Below, piece after piece: positions 62,785 through 64,000 of a DNA stretch of 64,000 bases (position 1 is the first letter of the stretch; the number at the start of each line of letters is the position of its first letter). Origin of the DNA: UMGS1696 sp964621165 (GTDB taxonomy: Bacteria; Bacillota; Clostridia; Oscillospirales; CAG-272); NCBI GenBank assembly GCA_964621165.1, contig CAZULC010000002.1:248001-312000 (forward strand), read 5' to 3'. The notes beneath the pieces were generated by a model that was not told the DNA's origin, ran no database searches, and saw only the letters and a program-made list of their open reading frames with translations. The position numbers were made by a program, and so were the translations under genes.

Positions 62785-63338
62785 TTATTTGCCTGAGTGA
62801 AGCTTACTTCTGTCATTCTCGCACCTTTTAACTCCGCACCTGTACCCCAGCAGCATAAAGGGAAACTTGTACGTGGAGTTGATGGCATTTGCGAGAAAGA
62901 GCTGGCTGCTGTGGTTGTATATAAGCTCCTGGAGATCGAGGTCATATCTTCTGACAAAAATATTGGTCAGGAAAGTTGAGTTGGTCTGCACCCAGTTTAC
63001 CTTGTAGCCCGTAACCACGGTCAGGATGATGTAGACCGCGATGCCGATCAGCATTGGAACTGTGTCCGTAAACCTGAATCCGTACCCTTGTCGGTTTCCC
63101 TGTACTCGATCTTTTACAGAACATAAATACCGCAGCACATGAAGCAATATTTGAGCCTATAGAAGTTGAGATGTACTAGTAATCCTGAACGAAAAAGCGT
63201 GTGATTAAAATCGCAAAGCATCCGACTGCCAGCCCGACATATTCTGCCGCCAAAACATAAATAAAGTATGAAAAACCGTCCTAGATTTTCGTCTTCAGCT
63301 GTAAATCTCCTTTGATTTTCTGACTCGGTGAAACCCAC
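62785..63338 (-). pseudogene. decayed small membrane protein gene
   Basis: Piecewise translation of the minus strand gives a protein with about three to four membrane segments: DGFSYFIYVLAAEYVGLAVGC and FAILITRFFVQDY, a stop, YISTSIGSNIASCAAVFMFC, a frameshift, then FRFTDTVPMLIGIAVYIILTVVTGYK and VRRYDLDLQELIYNH. AAAGGAG near 63310 is followed by CTG where an ATG would be expected, and a TAG five codons on. A strong promoter remains upstream. No family recognised. Confidence 0.65.
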
Positions 63339-63367
63339 GTCTCGGGGACGGATTTTCGATCCGCTAT

Positions 63368-63396
63368 ATTATAAACCTACCGACCTCAAAAGTCAA
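63368..63396 (-). promoter_or_regulatory. intact promoter before the decayed membrane gene
   Basis: On the minus strand -35 TTGACT (63396-63391) and -10 TATAAT (63373-63368), spacer 17 bases. It can still drive transcription through the remnant into the fucosidase gene. Confidence 0.7.
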
Positions 63397-63475
63397 CTGC
63401 GAAGCGACGAAATTATCCGCCTTTTTATGACGTGAAATTGTGGAAAACATGAAACTAAGATGTAAGTAAAACTTG

Positions 63476-64000
63476 TCAATATTTTTCCTTGTGTGTAATT
63501 CTTAGTTTGCACCTCGGACACACATCCTGCTTCTTTGAAAAGTGATTGCCGCAACCGGGACAGAATCGCTCGTCGTCGTACAGGGTGCATTTTACGGGGA
63601 ACTTGAACGCCGACAGCTTGTAGACAGTCTCGCCTGGGACATACGCCGCTTCCGCACTTCCGTCGGGGTCCAGCTTGAGCTTTGCGCTGGTTCCGTTTCT
63701 CAGACGGAGATAGAGAAAGATTTCATTCCTTGGCTTCTCAGCAATACGCCTTGCCGCCACTGAATCCGGACGCTGGGGAGTCTCACACTTCACCACCTCG
63801 GCGTAATAGGACTGTCCGATAAGCCGTTCGTGGATTCGGAAGGGGTAGAAGGGAAGCACCAGAAGAATGGTGAACGCGACAGCGCTTGGCGAGAACAGGT
63901 TCCCCTGAGCCTTTCCCCATAAGTACCACACAAGAACCACAGCCGCGAAGTACAGAATCAGCTTCACCCAGACCAACGTGACTTTTCTGCAGTTCAGTCG
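63476..64000 (-). CDS. zinc-ribbon membrane protein (runs to the window edge)
   Basis: At least 166 residues. Two hydrophobic segments at the N-terminus (LILYFAAVVLVWYLW and VAFTILLVLPFYPF), a middle soluble part with strands, and a C-terminal zinc ribbon FCPGCGNHFSKKQDVCPRCK. The frame is open to the right edge; a TTG at 63974-63976 and a GTG six bases on are possible starts but no good ribosome site is seen, so the gene may begin outside the window. Function unknown. Confidence 0.6.
   Translation of the reverse strand, partial: RLNCRKVTLVWVKLILYFAAVVLVWYLWGKAQGNLFSPSAVAFTILLVLPFYPFRIHERLIGQSYYAEVVKCETPQRPDSVAARRIAEKPRNEIFLYLRLRNGTSAKLKLDPDGSAEAAYVPGETVYKLSAFKFPVKCTLYDDERFCPGCGNHFSKKQDVCPRCKLRITHKEKY

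Noticed and set aside
1..64000. tRNA, rRNA, insertion sequences, prophage
   Set aside because: Looked for by eye on both strands; no cloverleaf, rRNA core sequence, transposase or phage gene was found.

Overview
The window reads as chromosomal DNA of an anaerobic, low-oxygen-adapted Firmicute, most likely a gut-type Clostridia of the Oscillospiraceae/Ruminococcaceae kind. The reasons are strong Shine-Dalgarno sites, TTGACA/TATAAT promoters with 17-base spacers, a group II ECF transporter next to truA, a ClpE-like ATPase, PrsA/PpiC foldases, and a multi-subunit NADH-linked [FeFe] hydrogenase operon with its signalling genes. Base composition is about half G+C in most genes; a few short stretches are clearly A+T-rich. 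No rRNA, tRNA, CRISPR array, insertion sequence or prophage was recognised.

Layout. 1-4.8 kb: end of a methyltransferase, an aminotransferase with its Lrp/AsnC regulator, a MutS-like ATPase and a TIM-barrel sugar isomerase/epimerase. 4.8-11.8 kb: a complete arabinose module in two divergent arms, abfA-araD leftwards and lacI-type regulator-araA-ribulokinase rightwards, sharing a 394-base control region with two good promoters and several repeats. 11.8-16 kb: ECF sigma factor with a membrane partner, an MBL hydrolase and an N-acetylhexosamine-kinase-like gene. 16-25 kb: pth-mfd, two PpiC foldases, a MarR regulator and an M6-like metallopeptidase without a signal peptide. 25-31 kb: an alpha/beta hydrolase with an added C-terminal domain, a CrtO-like and a PAP2 membrane protein, a repeat-bearing lipoprotein, ruvC, an RlmI-like methyltransferase and an A+T-rich small membrane gene. 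31-42 kb: ecfA1-ecfA2-ecfT-truA, a DUF5711-like protein, CvpA, a ClpE-like ATPase and a degenerate P-type ATPase.

42-52.5 kb is the hydrogenase operon: Mrp-type Fe-S carrier, NuoE-like subunit, two DRTGG proteins, two GHKL ATPase-fold proteins, a sensory-type [FeFe] hydrogenase homologue, a PHP protein, a broken methyltransferase gene, then 2Fe-2S subunit, NuoF-like subunit and HydA. It appears to be read from one promoter with a perfect 18-base palindrome at its start site. The electron path is NADH/FMN (HydB) to Fe-S chains to the H-cluster (HydA); the signalling genes probably sense or tune hydrogen metabolism. 52.5-64 kb: Gfo/Idh/MocA oxidoreductase, ThuA-like protein, a heterodimeric ABC exporter pair, a large broken sigma-70 gene, a GH29 fucosidase, a decayed membrane gene and a zinc-ribbon membrane protein that runs off the right edge.

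The most unusual items are the P-type ATPase homologue that has lost its catalytic residues, an unexplained multi-branched RNA candidate just before pth, two genes whose best Shine-Dalgarno spacing points to ATT or ATA rather than a normal start, the palindrome at the hydrogenase promoter, and three genes in clear decay.
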